Assembly: GCA_947627475.1 (NCBI GenBank) | Contig: CANQWE010000007.1 | Coordinates: forward strand, 1 to 53,003 | From: an uncultured Clostridia bacterium | Lineage (GTDB): Bacteria > Bacillota > Clostridia > Oscillospirales > CAG-272 | Length of the DNA stretch: 53,003 bases | Direction: 5' to 3' | In this document: positions 24,845-34,782 of the stretch, piece after piece | Layout of the letters: each line of letters begins with the position of its first letter | How positions within the stretch are numbered: the first letter of the stretch is position 1 | Made by a program: the position numbers and the translations under genes | Notes under the pieces: model-generated | What the model was told of the DNA's origin: nothing | What the model saw: only the letters and a program-made list of their open reading frames with translations | Database searches by the model: none

Positions 24845-24924
24845 TTCTTTTCCTCCTTATATATTTGGTCTTTGCATCCTAAGTTTATCGTATTAACCGG
24901 ACAGTTTCCATCCGCTTAAAAAAT

Positions 24925-24950
24925 AAAAAAAAGACCCGAAGGTCTTTTTT
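24925..24950 (-). terminator. terminator of the rlmN cluster
   Basis: AAAAAAGACC, CGAA, GGTCTTTTTT directly after the rlmN stop, with further T's on the minus strand. Confidence 0.85.
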
Positions 24951-26008
24951 TATTTTTTAATAGAATCTGCATTTTCTACATGATTCAACCGCAGCTGTCC
25001 GCAGGATGCGTCGATATCACTTCCCAGCTTACGGCGGATGGTAGCACCGATTCCCCGTTTTTCCAAATAGGCACAAAATTCTTTTGCCCGTGCTCTTTCC
25101 GGGGCGGAAAACGACGTTTCCCGAACAGGATTGAGCAAAATCAAATTTACGTGACAGGGCCCGTGGATGGCCTGCCGGAGCCGGTCAGCCAACGCCGCAG
25201 CATGTTCAATACTGTCATTCTCGCCGGATATCAGCGTATACTCAAAAGAGACCCGCCGTCCTGTCTTGTCAAAGTATTGCTGACAGGCTTCTAAAAGGCT
25301 GTCAATGGGATAGGTCCGGTTTATGGGCATAAGCCTGTCACGCACACTGTCGTCGCTGGCATGCAGGGAGACAGACAAAGTCACCGCAAGCCCCTCCTGT
25401 GCCAGCTGAAGAATTTTCGGTACAAGTCCGCAGGTTGACACGGATATATGCCGCAGCCCAATATTTAGCCCTTCCTTCTGGGAAACCAGGTGCAGAAACC
25501 GAATGGTATTATCATAATTATCCAACGGTTCGCCGATTCCCATCATAACCACGCCGCCGACACGTTCTCCCGTGTCTCTGCCGATCACCACCACCTGCCC
25601 TAAGATTTCTGAGGCCGTCAGATCCCGGCTGCGTCCCCGCAGGGTAGATGCACAAAAAGCACACCCCATTCGACATCCGGCCTGGCAGGACACACACACA
25701 GTATTCCCGTGGGCGTAGCGCATGAAAACGCTTTCCACACATTCTCCATCGATCATGCCCATAAGGTATTTGATCGTGCCGTCGATCTGAGATACCTGTT
25801 TTTGGATGATCCGCGGCATACGGTAGGTACACTCTTCCCGGAGCTTTTCGCGAAAGGACGCAGGCAGATTGGTCATTTCGTCTATAAAAACACCCTTCTG
25901 CATCCAGCCGTAAAGCTGCTGTCCTCGAAAGGACGCCTCACCCAGATCCTTTGCAAAGGCTTTCGATTCCTCCAGGGTCATGCCCAATATATCTGGTTTT
26001 TCAGCCAC
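24950..26008 (-). CDS. rlmN: 23S rRNA (adenine2503-C2)/tRNA methyltransferase
   Basis: A 352-residue radical SAM methyltransferase with the cluster motif CRMGCAFC near residue 110, preceded by CVSCQAG, and GIGEPLDNYDNTI in the middle. The late cysteine (SDIDASCGQLR) is the resolving/methyl-carrying residue. It methylates A2503 of 23S rRNA. The start is a GTG with GGAGG five bases upstream, overlapping the rsmB stop by eight bases. Confidence 0.95.
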   Translation of the reverse strand: MAEKPDILGMTLEESKAFAKDLGEASFRGQQLYGWMQKGVFIDEMTNLPASFREKLREECTYRMPRIIQKQVSQIDGTIKYLMGMIDGECVESVFMRYAHGNTVCVSCQAGCRMGCAFCASTLRGRSRDLTASEILGQVVVIGRDTGERVGGVVMMGIGEPLDNYDNTIRFLHLVSQKEGLNIGLRHISVSTCGLVPKILQLAQEGLAVTLSVSLHASDDSVRDRLMPINRTYPIDSLLEACQQYFDKTGRRVSFEYTLISGENDSIEHAAALADRLRQAIHGPCHVNLILLNPVRETSFSAPERARAKEFCAYLEKRGIGATIRRKLGSDIDASCGQLRLNHVENADSIKK

Positions 26009-27308
26009 GCTGTCCTCCCTTTCTCTGCATTCTGCAAATGTAGAAACCGTCTGTACCGTGGATATGGGGAAACAGAGTCAAGTTGCTCTGCTCTGCGCCC
26101 GCAAAGGAAAAGGGTGCAGGTATAAAATCCGGATGCTCCTCCAAAAACCGATCGGTCACGCCTGCATTTTCTGCAGGATTTAAGGTGCAGGTAGAATATA
26201 CCAGCGTCCCCCCTGGACGCACGTATGCCGACGCCCCAACCAAAACATCGTACTGCACCACCGGAAGGCGGGAAATCGTATCCAAATCCTTGTATTTTAT
26301 ATCCGGTTTCTTTCCAATGACGCCAAGCCCGGAGCAAGGTGCATCGCACAATACCCGATCAACCCGCCCCACAAGAGATTCCCGCGGTTTTCTGGCATCA
26401 CGTTCTTCTGTTTCCAATATGGTAATACCCAATTTCTCCCCGCCGCGCCGGATCAGGGAAAGCTTATTGCTGTGCAGATCGAACGCATAGACTTTCCCCT
26501 GATTTTCCATTTCCACGGCCATTGCAAAGCTTTTCCCTCCAGGAGCGGCGCAAACGTCTGCTATTGTCTCTCCGGGGCATGCCCCCACAAGACGGGCGCA
26601 CAGCGCCGATGCCGTGTCCTGCACAAACCAGTCCCCTGCCTCAATGCCGGACAGGATCCCATCAAAAGAAGGGGTCTTCACACATGCATCACATACATTG
26701 GATACAGTACCGCCAAGGCATGCCGCCACATCCTGCACATCATGACGCAAGGTATTGACCCGCAGGGCTACGTCTTCTTTTTCTAAAAAAGCGGCAAAAA
26801 TTTTTTCTGCCGCATCATTTCCAAACCACTCTGTAAATGCACCGCAGAGAGGGACCGGAACAGAATACCGTACAGACAAAGCCTGCACCTCATTTCCCTC
26901 CGGCATAGGTACTTTACATCCGCCCCGGACAAAGGTACGCAAAAGGGCGTTGACAAATCCCCGTCCTTTTTCCGGCGCCAATGCAACAGACTGGGATACG
27001 GCCGCATGGGGCGGGATCCGATCCATAAAAGCCAACTGATACAGCCCCAATCGTAGGGCACACAGCACATCTCCATCCAAAACAGACAAGGGGCGCTTAG
27101 AAAGCGTGCGAATCATATAGTCCAACGTAATCAGCCGCTCTGTAACACCATATACCAGCGCCGTATACAGGCCACGATCCTCTTCAGATATCTGCATGCG
27201 GGAAAGCATGGTACCAACCTCCAGATTGGCATACTTCCCCGCCCCCATTTTACAGAGAGAAGCAAACGCTGCCCTTCGCCCGGGATTCACCGTTTTTATA
27301 TCGTCCAT
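26001..27308 (-). CDS. rsmB: 16S rRNA (cytosine967-C5)-methyltransferase
   Basis: A 435-residue protein. An N-terminal NusB-like RNA-binding domain (about 10-130) is followed by a Rossmann methyltransferase with the SAM motif VCAAPGGKS, CDAPCSGLGVIG and the catalytic cysteine in VYSTCTLNPAEN. Its start overlaps the fmt stop by 13 bases, and its end overlaps rlmN, so translation is coupled through the cluster. Confidence 0.94.
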   Translation of the reverse strand: MDDIKTVNPGRRAAFASLCKMGAGKYANLEVGTMLSRMQISEEDRGLYTALVYGVTERLITLDYMIRTLSKRPLSVLDGDVLCALRLGLYQLAFMDRIPPHAAVSQSVALAPEKGRGFVNALLRTFVRGGCKVPMPEGNEVQALSVRYSVPVPLCGAFTEWFGNDAAEKIFAAFLEKEDVALRVNTLRHDVQDVAACLGGTVSNVCDACVKTPSFDGILSGIEAGDWFVQDTASALCARLVGACPGETIADVCAAPGGKSFAMAVEMENQGKVYAFDLHSNKLSLIRRGGEKLGITILETEERDARKPRESLVGRVDRVLCDAPCSGLGVIGKKPDIKYKDLDTISRLPVVQYDVLVGASAYVRPGGTLVYSTCTLNPAENAGVTDRFLEEHPDFIPAPFSFAGAEQSNLTLFPHIHGTDGFYICRMQRKGGQRG

Positions 27309-28240
27309 GCCAGCCGCTCCCCTGCCTGAATCCGTCTGCCCCGGACAAAGTCAGCAGCAGACATTCTTCCCTTTCCTTCCGGAAGTACGCCGGTAACAAG
27401 TATTTGTTTTCCATCGCCGCAGGCCACACAGAATCCTCTGTCTGAGACCTCTGTTATCGTTCCCGCAGGCTGCTGGGTCACTCCCTCCGATAGGGTTGCA
27501 GACACGATTTTCAAAAGCTTTCCATCCGGCGCTCTGGTCATAGAAAGGGGATATGGGGAAAGTCCCCGTATTTTCCAAAGCAGAGACTGAGCATTCATAG
27601 AGAAATCCAGCACGCAGTCTGCTTTCTCGATTTTCGCAGCATAGGTTGCCAGCGCATCGTCCTGCTTTACCGGCACGGCCTCCCCTGATTCCAGCATGGG
27701 AAGGACACGCACCAGCAGCCCCCCCGCAATGTGTGCCAACCGATCATGTATAGATGCAAAATCATCTGTATCGCCAATGGGCGTTTTCTCCCACAAAAGC
27801 ATATCTCCGGTATCCAATCCCTGATTCATATACATAATCGTAATACCGGTTTCCTGCTCCCCATCCATAATGGCCCGTTGGATGGGAGCAGCCCCCCGAT
27901 ACTTTGGCAGCAGGGAGCCGTGGGCGTTAATGCATCCAAGGCGCGGATACTCGATTATATAGGGAGGCAGGATCTTCCCATAAGCAGCCACAACGATCAC
28001 ATCCGGAGCCAGCTGTTCCAACGTCTCTGCAAAGGCGCCGTCCCGCAGCGTCTGGGGCTGATACACAGGGATTTCCTGCGCCTGGGCATACACCTTTACC
28101 GGAGGCGGGATCATCTGATATCCCCGGCCCCGCGGTTTATCCGGCTGGGTTACAGCGGCGACGACTTCCAGCCCTGCCTTTACCAAAGCCTGCAAACAAA
28201 TCTGTGCAAAATCGGGGGTACCCATAAAAAGTATTCGCAT
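27296..28240 (-). CDS. fmt: methionyl-tRNA formyltransferase
   Basis: A 314-residue protein: MRILFMGTPDFAQICLQALV, catalytic region INAHGSLLPKYRGAAPIQRA with the conserved Asn-His pair and later Asp (GLDTGDML), and a C-terminal OB-like domain. It formylates initiator Met-tRNA. It sits directly after def, the enzyme that later removes the formyl group. Confidence 0.95.
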   Translation of the reverse strand: MRILFMGTPDFAQICLQALVKAGLEVVAAVTQPDKPRGRGYQMIPPPVKVYAQAQEIPVYQPQTLRDGAFAETLEQLAPDVIVVAAYGKILPPYIIEYPRLGCINAHGSLLPKYRGAAPIQRAIMDGEQETGITIMYMNQGLDTGDMLLWEKTPIGDTDDFASIHDRLAHIAGGLLVRVLPMLESGEAVPVKQDDALATYAAKIEKADCVLDFSMNAQSLLWKIRGLSPYPLSMTRAPDGKLLKIVSATLSEGVTQQPAGTITEVSDRGFCVACGDGKQILVTGVLPEGKGRMSAADFVRGRRIQAGERLAWTI

Positions 28241-28262
28241 ATATCCGCCTCCTTATTTTTCT

Positions 28263-28721
28263 TTATCCTTCAATATCACATTCCTCAGCATGATCGATAA
28301 ATAAGATTCCATCCAAATGGTCGATCTCATGACAAAAGGCACGGGCCGTCAGGCCGCTGCCGGACACAGTAAACATCTTTCCTGTACGATCCATTGCCTG
28401 TACGGTCACATGCATAGGCCGCTTCGTATAGCCCCACCGGCCCGGTACAGAGAGACATCCTTCCAACTCCCGCTGATGTCCGCTCTGTTCGATGATCTGT
28501 GGATTGATCAGTTCGATCATCTGATCGTTTTCATCCACTACAATTACTATTCTGCGGCGCACCCCTACCTGGGGTGCCGCAAGTCCCACGCCATCCGCAT
28601 GGGCCAGCGTTTCTTTCATATCATCCAGCAGTGTAAGGATCCGCGGTGTAATCTCCTCCACCGGCCGGCATTTTCCGCGCAGGACCGGATCCCCTTCCTG
28701 CACAATATTTCGAATCGCCAT
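28263..28721 (-). CDS. def: peptide deformylase
   Basis: A 152-residue protein with the three metal-site motifs: GVGLAAPQVG, EGCLSVPG and HEIDHLDG. It removes the formyl group from nascent proteins. It is followed by fmt after 22 bases and preceded by priA. Confidence 0.95.
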   Translation of the reverse strand: MAIRNIVQEGDPVLRGKCRPVEEITPRILTLLDDMKETLAHADGVGLAAPQVGVRRRIVIVVDENDQMIELINPQIIEQSGHQRELEGCLSVPGRWGYTKRPMHVTVQAMDRTGKMFTVSGSGLTARAFCHEIDHLDGILFIDHAEECDIEG

Positions 28722-28751
28722 ATCTATATCTTTCCTTTCTCTATAGCAATA

Positions 28752-31268
28752 TTATAAATTAGAAGGATTCAAATCCGCACTGATGGTCAGATTTTTTGTC
28801 CCGCTTTTTCCAAATGCGGTCAGCAGACTGCCGATCATCTTCCGGGCACGCTTATTGAGTCTGCATTTGATCACCAGGCGCATACGGCATATATTCTGTA
28901 CCCGATAAACCGGCGTTTCAAAGGGACCAAACACTACAGCCTCAACATCCTGGAAATCTCCCTTCAAAAGCTCCCCCACCTTGTCGGCCAGCTTTGCGGC
29001 AGAAGCGGCAAGCAATGCTTCATCACTGCTGCAAAGCGTAAGAATAGCAATATCGCAGAAGGGTGGAAAAACCAGCGTTTTTCGCAGAAGAATCTCCCGT
29101 TCATAAAAGGATTTATAATCCTGCATCGCCGCAAGACGAATCACCTGGGAATTCGGATTACAGGTCTGCACCACTGCGGTTCCCGGATCCTTGGCACGAC
29201 CTGCCCGGCCGATGGCTTGGGTCAGCATGGAAAATGTACGCTCCGCCGCCCGGTAATCATCTAAGTAAAGACTGCCGTCTGCATTCATGACGCCTACCAG
29301 TGTCACCTTTGGAAAATCATGTCCCTTGGTGACCATTTGGGTGCCGAGAAGTACGTCCGCATTGCCCTGCCGGAAGCTTTCGATCAGCTCCCGATGCGAC
29401 ATTTTGGTCTGAGTTGTATCCATATCCATACGAAGGACCCGCAGTCCGGGAACAAGCCGTTCAATCTCCTCCTGCGCTTGCTGGGTTCCACACCCCATAA
29501 AACGAAAGTGCTCTGCCCCGCAGGAAGGACAAGCAGCAGGCACGGGGGTACGATACCCGCAATAGTGACACGCAAGATCCCCACGCTCACTGCGCCGTCG
29601 GAAATAGTCCTGGGCGTCTTCTGCTTCTCCAATGGGAGAACGGGTATGATAGGTAAGGGAAACCGAACAATTGGGGCAGCAAATGGCTTCGCCGCATACC
29701 CGACAGCTCACCGCGCTGCTGTATCCTCGCCGGTTTAAAAATACGATTGCCTGGGATTTTTTGTCCCGCACCTCCCTCAGTCGATCGGCCAGCCCCACAC
29801 TGATTGGAGAGGTATTCCCAGCGTCTATCTCACTGCGCATATCGCTGATCGCCACATCTGGAAGCCGGGCGTCTCCATATCGCTGGGTCATTTCTATTAG
29901 TGTGTAATTGCCGGATACTGCCTTATAATAGGAATTCATAGACGGTGTCGCGGAGGAGAGAACCATCAGTGCCTTATGCCACCCACAGCGATAGCGGGCC
30001 ATATCGTGGGCCAGATACTTCGGATCTGTATCCGATTTATAAGTATGCTCCTGTTCTTCATCAATCACGATCATTCCAATGTTTGGAAGGGGTGCAAAAA
30101 TAGCGCTACGGGTACCGATCACCACATCAGCCAGTCCCTTTCGGATTCGTTTCCAGGCATCATACCGCTCTCCGGCCGAAAGCTTAGAATGGATCACTGC
30201 CACCCGGTTTCCATAGGATTTGCAAAAATATTCCACCACCTGGGGGGTCAGGGAAATTTCCGGGACCAAAACGATTACACCCCGGCCGTCCCGCAGCACC
30301 CGATCGATCATCTCCTTGATGACTCTGGTCTTACCGCTGCCGGTCACGCCATGCAGCAGCGCTGCTGCAGCGCCTGAAGCATAGAGGGACTCTAATGTGT
30401 CATACGCCGCCTTCTGCTCTGCAGATAAAGCGGTGGTCTCCTCCTGCTCTGCGTCTTCTCCTACAGCATAAGGATTGCGAAAGCTTTCAATCCGCTCCAC
30501 ATGAATCATATTCTTTTTTTCCAGGGCATTCAGCTGTACCCTGGCTCTTGCGCCGATACGTTCAAACAGCTCTTCCGCGCTGATCCTGCCGGTCTTTGAT
30601 AAGGTAACCAGGATCTGCGCCTGGAGCGGACTTTTCAATTTACCTGCCGCGACCATACTTGCAAATGTGTCCATCACCGGTGTAATGAACGCATCGTACC
30701 GGTCGCTGGAGCGTATTTTGATCCTGGAAGTACGTTTTATGATCCCGGATTTTACAAGGGAAGCAGCCAGTGCGGCGGCCTCGTCTCCAAATTTAGCCTT
30801 CAGCTGCTGGGCAGACACTTCGTCTCTCGCCTTGATATAGGAATAAAACAACAGCGCCTTTTCTGAGAGCTTTTTTATTTTTTTATCGTGATCCCCCTCT
30901 GCAGCGCTGTAATAATCAAACATCTTTGACAATGCCGCCGACGGCACAACAGCCCGCACAGCTTCTCCATATGTACACAGCGTATATTCACATAAAAACT
31001 GGCACATGCCAAGCATTTCCTGGTCCAGAAGCGGGTCATCGCCGGACAGGGCCACGATGGGTTTGGTATTTTCACAGTCGCTGTATTCCCGTACTTCCGT
31101 GACGATTGCACGGGTATGCCGGTTTCCCCGGCCAAATGGAACGCTCACGAGGCTTCCGGCAAACACGCGTCCGGAAAACTCGGCAGGAATATAGTAGTCA
31201 TAAGGATGATCCGCATGATAGGGTGCATCCATAACACGCACAGCAGCAAATTCCTTGACCTTGACCAT
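28752..31268 (-). CDS. priA: primosomal protein N' (replication restart helicase)
   Basis: An 838-residue protein. An N-terminal DNA-binding domain (about 1-110) is followed by a helicase core with LLHGVTGSGKTRVI and IDEEQEHTYKSD. Eight zinc cysteines follow (CRVCGEAICCPNCS, CHYCGYR, CPSCGAE). PriA restarts stalled replication forks and loads the primosome. The neighbours are rpoZ upstream and def downstream. Confidence 0.95.
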   Translation of the reverse strand: MVKVKEFAAVRVMDAPYHADHPYDYYIPAEFSGRVFAGSLVSVPFGRGNRHTRAIVTEVREYSDCENTKPIVALSGDDPLLDQEMLGMCQFLCEYTLCTYGEAVRAVVPSAALSKMFDYYSAAEGDHDKKIKKLSEKALLFYSYIKARDEVSAQQLKAKFGDEAAALAASLVKSGIIKRTSRIKIRSSDRYDAFITPVMDTFASMVAAGKLKSPLQAQILVTLSKTGRISAEELFERIGARARVQLNALEKKNMIHVERIESFRNPYAVGEDAEQEETTALSAEQKAAYDTLESLYASGAAAALLHGVTGSGKTRVIKEMIDRVLRDGRGVIVLVPEISLTPQVVEYFCKSYGNRVAVIHSKLSAGERYDAWKRIRKGLADVVIGTRSAIFAPLPNIGMIVIDEEQEHTYKSDTDPKYLAHDMARYRCGWHKALMVLSSATPSMNSYYKAVSGNYTLIEMTQRYGDARLPDVAISDMRSEIDAGNTSPISVGLADRLREVRDKKSQAIVFLNRRGYSSAVSCRVCGEAICCPNCSVSLTYHTRSPIGEAEDAQDYFRRRSERGDLACHYCGYRTPVPAACPSCGAEHFRFMGCGTQQAQEEIERLVPGLRVLRMDMDTTQTKMSHRELIESFRQGNADVLLGTQMVTKGHDFPKVTLVGVMNADGSLYLDDYRAAERTFSMLTQAIGRAGRAKDPGTAVVQTCNPNSQVIRLAAMQDYKSFYEREILLRKTLVFPPFCDIAILTLCSSDEALLAASAAKLADKVGELLKGDFQDVEAVVFGPFETPVYRVQNICRMRLVIKCRLNKRARKMIGSLLTAFGKSGTKNLTISADLNPSNL

Positions 31269-31300
31269 AGCCTACCTCCATTAAATCCCGATATACCAAT

Positions 31301-31326
31301 TACTGCCGCCAAAAGTCGGCGGCAGT
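31301..31326. promoter_or_regulatory. intercistronic hairpin between rpoZ and priA
   Basis: TACTGCCGCC and GGCGGCAGTA form a 10-bp stem in the gap between the two genes. There is no T tract, so it is more likely an RNA processing or stability element than a terminator. Confidence 0.4.
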
Positions 31327-31340
31327 ATCGCTCGTGTCAT

Positions 31341-31658
31341 TTATTCCGCTGCTTTTTCCGCATCTTCCTGATTGCCATCCGATGCGTCTATATCTCCATC
31401 TGTCAGTCCTACAATCACAAAATCCTTATTATACAAACCGTTGACTGCCGTTTTTACCGCCTTGTCATCCCGGTATTCCTTGCGGATCATGGAAGCAATA
31501 CTTTTATCTGTTTCTTTATTGGCGATCCGGCGTTCGGCCAGTTCTCTCTGCATAACATACTCGTCTGTAATCATTTTCGCACACTTTGCTGTAGCAATCA
31601 CCAGCGTATATCTGTTAAATTTACCCTGCGTAAGTTCTGCAATAGATGGTACAATCAT
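31341..31658 (-). CDS. rpoZ: RNA polymerase omega subunit
   Basis: A 105-residue protein with the omega signature NRYTLVIATAKCAKMI and an acidic tail ending EDAEKAAE. It helps assemble RNA polymerase. Its position just after gmk is the usual one. Confidence 0.9.
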   Translation of the reverse strand: MIVPSIAELTQGKFNRYTLVIATAKCAKMITDEYVMQRELAERRIANKETDKSIASMIRKEYRDDKAVKTAVNGLYNKDFVIVGLTDGDIDASDGNQEDAEKAAE

Positions 31659-31680
31659 GTTTTTTCCTACCTTTTTTGAA

Positions 31681-32292
31681 TTATAATAAAAATGCTTCTA
31701 TTTCATCAGCCATTCGAAATGCCCGGGCGCCTTCTGCATGGATTATTTCACAAATCTGGGTGGCGCATGCTTCTATCCCATCTCTTTGATTGATTACAAC
31801 GTAATCATATCCGCTTGCAAGCTGTATCTCTTCTGCGGCCCGCTCCAAACGCTTTTCCACCGTTTCTATCGGCTCCGTCCCGCGTCCCAGCAACCGCTGA
31901 CGCATCTCCTCAATCGTAGGGGGGATCAGCATAATGGAAACCGCATTCGGATACAGCCGTTTCACCTGTGCCGCCCCGTCTACCTCGATTTCCAAAATCA
32001 TATTTTTTCCCGACGCCAAAATACGCTGGGCTTCTTTTTTGGGAGTGCCGTAATAGTTGCCGCAGTAAGTGGTATATTCCAGCATTTCTTCTCTGGCAAC
32101 CATTTCTTCAAAAGCATCCCGGTCTAAGAAATAATATTCCCTTCCGTCTTCTTCTCCCGTCCGGGGAAGCCTGGTGGTCGCGGATACGGATAACGCAAGT
32201 GCGGGCATCATCTCTCTGACTCTGCGCACTACTGTCCCTTTCCCGCCGCCGGAGGGGCCGGAGATTACCACCAAAAAACCATTCTTACTCAT
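31681..32292 (-). CDS. gmk: guanylate kinase
   Basis: A 203-residue protein from the ATG at 32292, preceded by GGAGG. P-loop [14 protein letters not shown], then [15 protein letters not shown] and [12 protein letters not shown] are family hallmarks. It phosphorylates GMP to GDP. The longer reading frame from 32406 lies inside remA and is rejected; gmk overlaps remA by eight bases. Confidence 0.95.
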   Translation of the reverse strand: MSKNGFLVVISGPSGGGKGTVVRRVREMMPALALSVSATTRLPRTGEEDGREYYFLDRDAFEEMVAREEMLEYTTYCGNYYGTPKKEAQRILASGKNMILEIEVDGAAQVKRLYPNAVSIMLIPPTIEEMRQRLLGRGTEPIETVEKRLERAAEEIQLASGYDYVVINQRDGIEACATQICEIIHAEGARAFRMADEIEAFLL

Positions 32293-32542
32293 GGATATCC
32301 TCCTCTTCCTCTCCGGTGAGTCTTGCGGCAATCGTTTCCGGCTGGATAGACGACAGGATAATATGATCACTGTCTGTAATGACGACGCTCCTGGTTCTGC
32401 GGCCACTGGTGCAGTCGATGGCTCTGCCCCCGTCCTTGGCGTCCTGGATCAAACGCTTGGCAGGAGCGCTTTCAGGGCCGATTACCGCAACGACTCTGGA
32501 TGCAGCAATCATATTGTTGAATCCTATGTTGATAAATTTCAT
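32285..32542 (-). CDS. remA: RemA-type extracellular matrix regulator (DUF370)
   Basis: An 85-residue protein starting [20 protein letters not shown], with the conserved [19 protein letters not shown]. In Bacillus RemA is a DNA-binding activator of biofilm matrix genes. The order yicC-remA-gmk-rpoZ is standard in Firmicutes. Confidence 0.93.
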   Translation of the reverse strand: MKFINIGFNNMIAASRVVAVIGPESAPAKRLIQDAKDGGRAIDCTSGRRTRSVVITDSDHIILSSIQPETIAARLTGEEEEDIHE

Positions 32543-32566
32543 ATGTTTTTATCCGTTTCTGCAGCT

Positions 32567-33460
32567 TTACTCGATATTTTGCACTTGTTCGCGAATCTTT
32601 TCTAAGAGCGCCTTCACATCTACAACCAGATGCGCGATTTCCATATTTCCGGCTTTAGAACCAATAGTGTTGATCTCACGGTTCATTTCCTGAAGCAAAA
32701 AGTCCAGCTTGCGTCCCACTGCTTCGCCCCGATCAACGATCTCACGGAAGGTGACAAAATGACTTTCTAAGCGCACCAGCTCCTCGTCAATGGCAGCCTT
32801 GTCCGCATAGATGGCTGCCTCTGTCAAAATTCGCTGTTCACTGGCTTCTGCGTCAAAATCCTGCAGAAATCTTTTGATCCGTTCAACAACCTTTGGCGCA
32901 TATCCTTGAATATCCTGAGCAGAAAGCTCTGCAATTTTTCCACATATCTCCCGAATCTCTGCAAGTTTTTCTGCAATATCGGCAATCAATCGCTGCCCCT
33001 CAGACGCCCGCTGTTCCAGAAAGGAATCCAGCGCCTGCGTCAGAATGGGAGAAATATCTGCCCAGTCCTGTCCGTCTGCATCCTCTGGGGTACGCACGGA
33101 AAACAACTCCCGATTTTGCGCTACTCGCATCACAGACAAATCATCCCGCAGGCCAAACTGATCCCGCAGCTGCTCCAGCGCCCGTATATATGAAGCAGCA
33201 AGCGCTGTATCCAGAACAATGTCCGTTCCCGTTTGCTGCAGCACCTCAACCCCTACATAAACCTCTACCTTGCCCCGGGACACTCCATGGGAAGTGAGAC
33301 AGGTCTTGATTTTCTCCTCAAGATATGCATACATACGAGGCAGCTTTATCACAGCATCCATATATCTGCTGTTAACAGATTTCATTTCCACCGTGATGAT
33401 TTTCGATCCGTCTGCAGAAGTTCCCCTGCTTCTGCCAAAGGCTGTCATGCTGCTGGGCAT
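32567..33460 (-). CDS. yicC: YicC family endoribonuclease
   Basis: A 297-residue protein starting MPSSMTAFGRSRG, from the ATG at 33460 behind AAAGGA. The N-terminal TVEMKSVNSRYMDAVIKLP and the C-terminal GRKLDFLLQEMNREINTIGS (DUF1732) are diagnostic. YicC proteins are endoribonucleases linked to RNA decay and sporulation. First gene of the long minus-strand cluster. Confidence 0.93.
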   Translation of the reverse strand: MPSSMTAFGRSRGTSADGSKIITVEMKSVNSRYMDAVIKLPRMYAYLEEKIKTCLTSHGVSRGKVEVYVGVEVLQQTGTDIVLDTALAASYIRALEQLRDQFGLRDDLSVMRVAQNRELFSVRTPEDADGQDWADISPILTQALDSFLEQRASEGQRLIADIAEKLAEIREICGKIAELSAQDIQGYAPKVVERIKRFLQDFDAEASEQRILTEAAIYADKAAIDEELVRLESHFVTFREIVDRGEAVGRKLDFLLQEMNREINTIGSKAGNMEIAHLVVDVKALLEKIREQVQNIE

Positions 33461-33473
33461 AGTGATCCTTTCT

Positions 33474-33512
33474 AAAAATCGCACAGGGCGTTTGCACGCA
33501 CCCCTGCGATCC
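33474..33512 (-). terminator. terminator after ytvI
   Basis: TCGCAGGG and CCCTGTGCGA pair on the minus strand, followed by TTTTTA. It separates ytvI from yicC. Confidence 0.65.
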
Positions 33513-33562
33513 GTTTTTTGTGTATTGATTCCTATTTATTATATACCCCCCCAGACAGTTTG

Positions 33563-34627
33563 TCAACTTTTCGCATCACTTTTTTTCTCCCGCTCTTCCC
33601 ATAAAACAGCTCCCGCATTCAGTAAAATCGGCGCAATGATCATTCCGCCGACACCTGCCAGGCAAAAGCCGGCGTATACGAAAATCAGTGCAACGAGTGG
33701 ATGTACGCCGGCATTTTTTCCAAGGATCCTGGGTTCTACTGCCTGCCGCACAATATACATAATTCCAAGCAGTACCAGCAGTTGGATTCCCCGCACCCCG
33801 TTTCCCTCTATAAAGGAAAGAATGGACCAGGGCACCAACACGGTGCCTACTCCCAGTACGGGCAGCACATCTACAATGGCAATCAGCAGTGCTGCCAGAA
33901 AGGCATATTGGACCCGCATTACCAAAAAACCACAAAGCAGTTCGGAAAAGGTGATCAGCATAATAATCAAATAGCCCTTTACAAACCGACCTAATCCACG
34001 CATAACGGCAGACGTGGTTTTGGTGATTTTTTCTCTGATTTCCCCGGGCAAAACACCAGAAAGTGTTTTCCCGATCCCCTTGCTGTCCAGGCAAAAATAA
34101 AACAGTGCAATAATTCCTACAAATAATGTAAATACAAAGGAAGGCAAGTGTCCCAAAATATTTCCCGCTCCGCCTGCAATCCAGGTACTGATCTGGCCGA
34201 CTGCTCCTTTTACCATTTCGGGGAAGGTATCTGAAAAATCTCCATTTCCAAGATTGAAACGTTTCCCAAAGGATTCTATTTTATCTGCTAAACGGCTGAC
34301 AGGGTTATCCGGTTGGTTGAGCATGTCGCTGAGAGAGGTTACCGCCTCAGATGCTTCGCGGATTAAAATAGAAGCGCCAATCCATATCAATGCTGTGAGC
34401 AGCGCTGCCGTGAACACAATTAGGGCAACTGCCCAAAAGGCATGGGATGTGTTGGTTTTTTTATATAGCCATTGGGCCGCAGTGCGTACCACCCAGGATA
34501 TCGCATATGCCAGAATAAAGGGTAGCAGAATCGGGAAAGCATACTTCAGAAGCAGCCATATTCCCGCCGCACATATTATCCCGCAGAAACCATATAATGC
34601 AAAACGCAGCAGTTTTTCCGTCGTCAT
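33563..34627 (-). CDS. ytvI: sporulation integral membrane protein YtvI (AI-2E family)
   Basis: A 354-residue membrane protein with about seven to eight segments. Helices lie near 8-45 and 65-85, a loop rich in charged residues at about 90-140, and a C-terminal core FLAALLIAIVDVLPVLGVGT, FVYAGFCLAGVGGMIIAPIL typical of the AI-2E/UPF0118 family. YtvI members are spore-associated in Firmicutes; the transported solute is unknown. Confidence 0.85.
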   Translation of the reverse strand: MTTEKLLRFALYGFCGIICAAGIWLLLKYAFPILLPFILAYAISWVVRTAAQWLYKKTNTSHAFWAVALIVFTAALLTALIWIGASILIREASEAVTSLSDMLNQPDNPVSRLADKIESFGKRFNLGNGDFSDTFPEMVKGAVGQISTWIAGGAGNILGHLPSFVFTLFVGIIALFYFCLDSKGIGKTLSGVLPGEIREKITKTTSAVMRGLGRFVKGYLIIMLITFSELLCGFLVMRVQYAFLAALLIAIVDVLPVLGVGTVLVPWSILSFIEGNGVRGIQLLVLLGIMYIVRQAVEPRILGKNAGVHPLVALIFVYAGFCLAGVGGMIIAPILLNAGAVLWEEREKKSDAKS

Positions 34628-34710
34628 ACTCTTTGCCTATATCCTTCTTTATTATTGAATATTCTTCTTTCAAGTATATGCCATCTTTTCAGATTATTAA
34701 CAGAAAAGCC

Positions 34711-34739
34711 TTTACAATACTGGTAATACTTGTTAAAAT
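34711..34739 (+). promoter_or_regulatory. promoter of the cyclophilin pair
   Basis: TTTACA (34711-34716), 17 bases, TAAAAT (34734-34739) with an extended -10 TGT. Confidence 0.6.
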
Positions 34740-34782
34740 AATAAAATGATATCTTACTATGATAGAAAGGTTAGTAAAACAA

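Noticed and set aside
25709-26125. plus-strand frames opposite rlmN/rsmB
   Set aside because: Antisense to well-supported genes and without ribosome sites.
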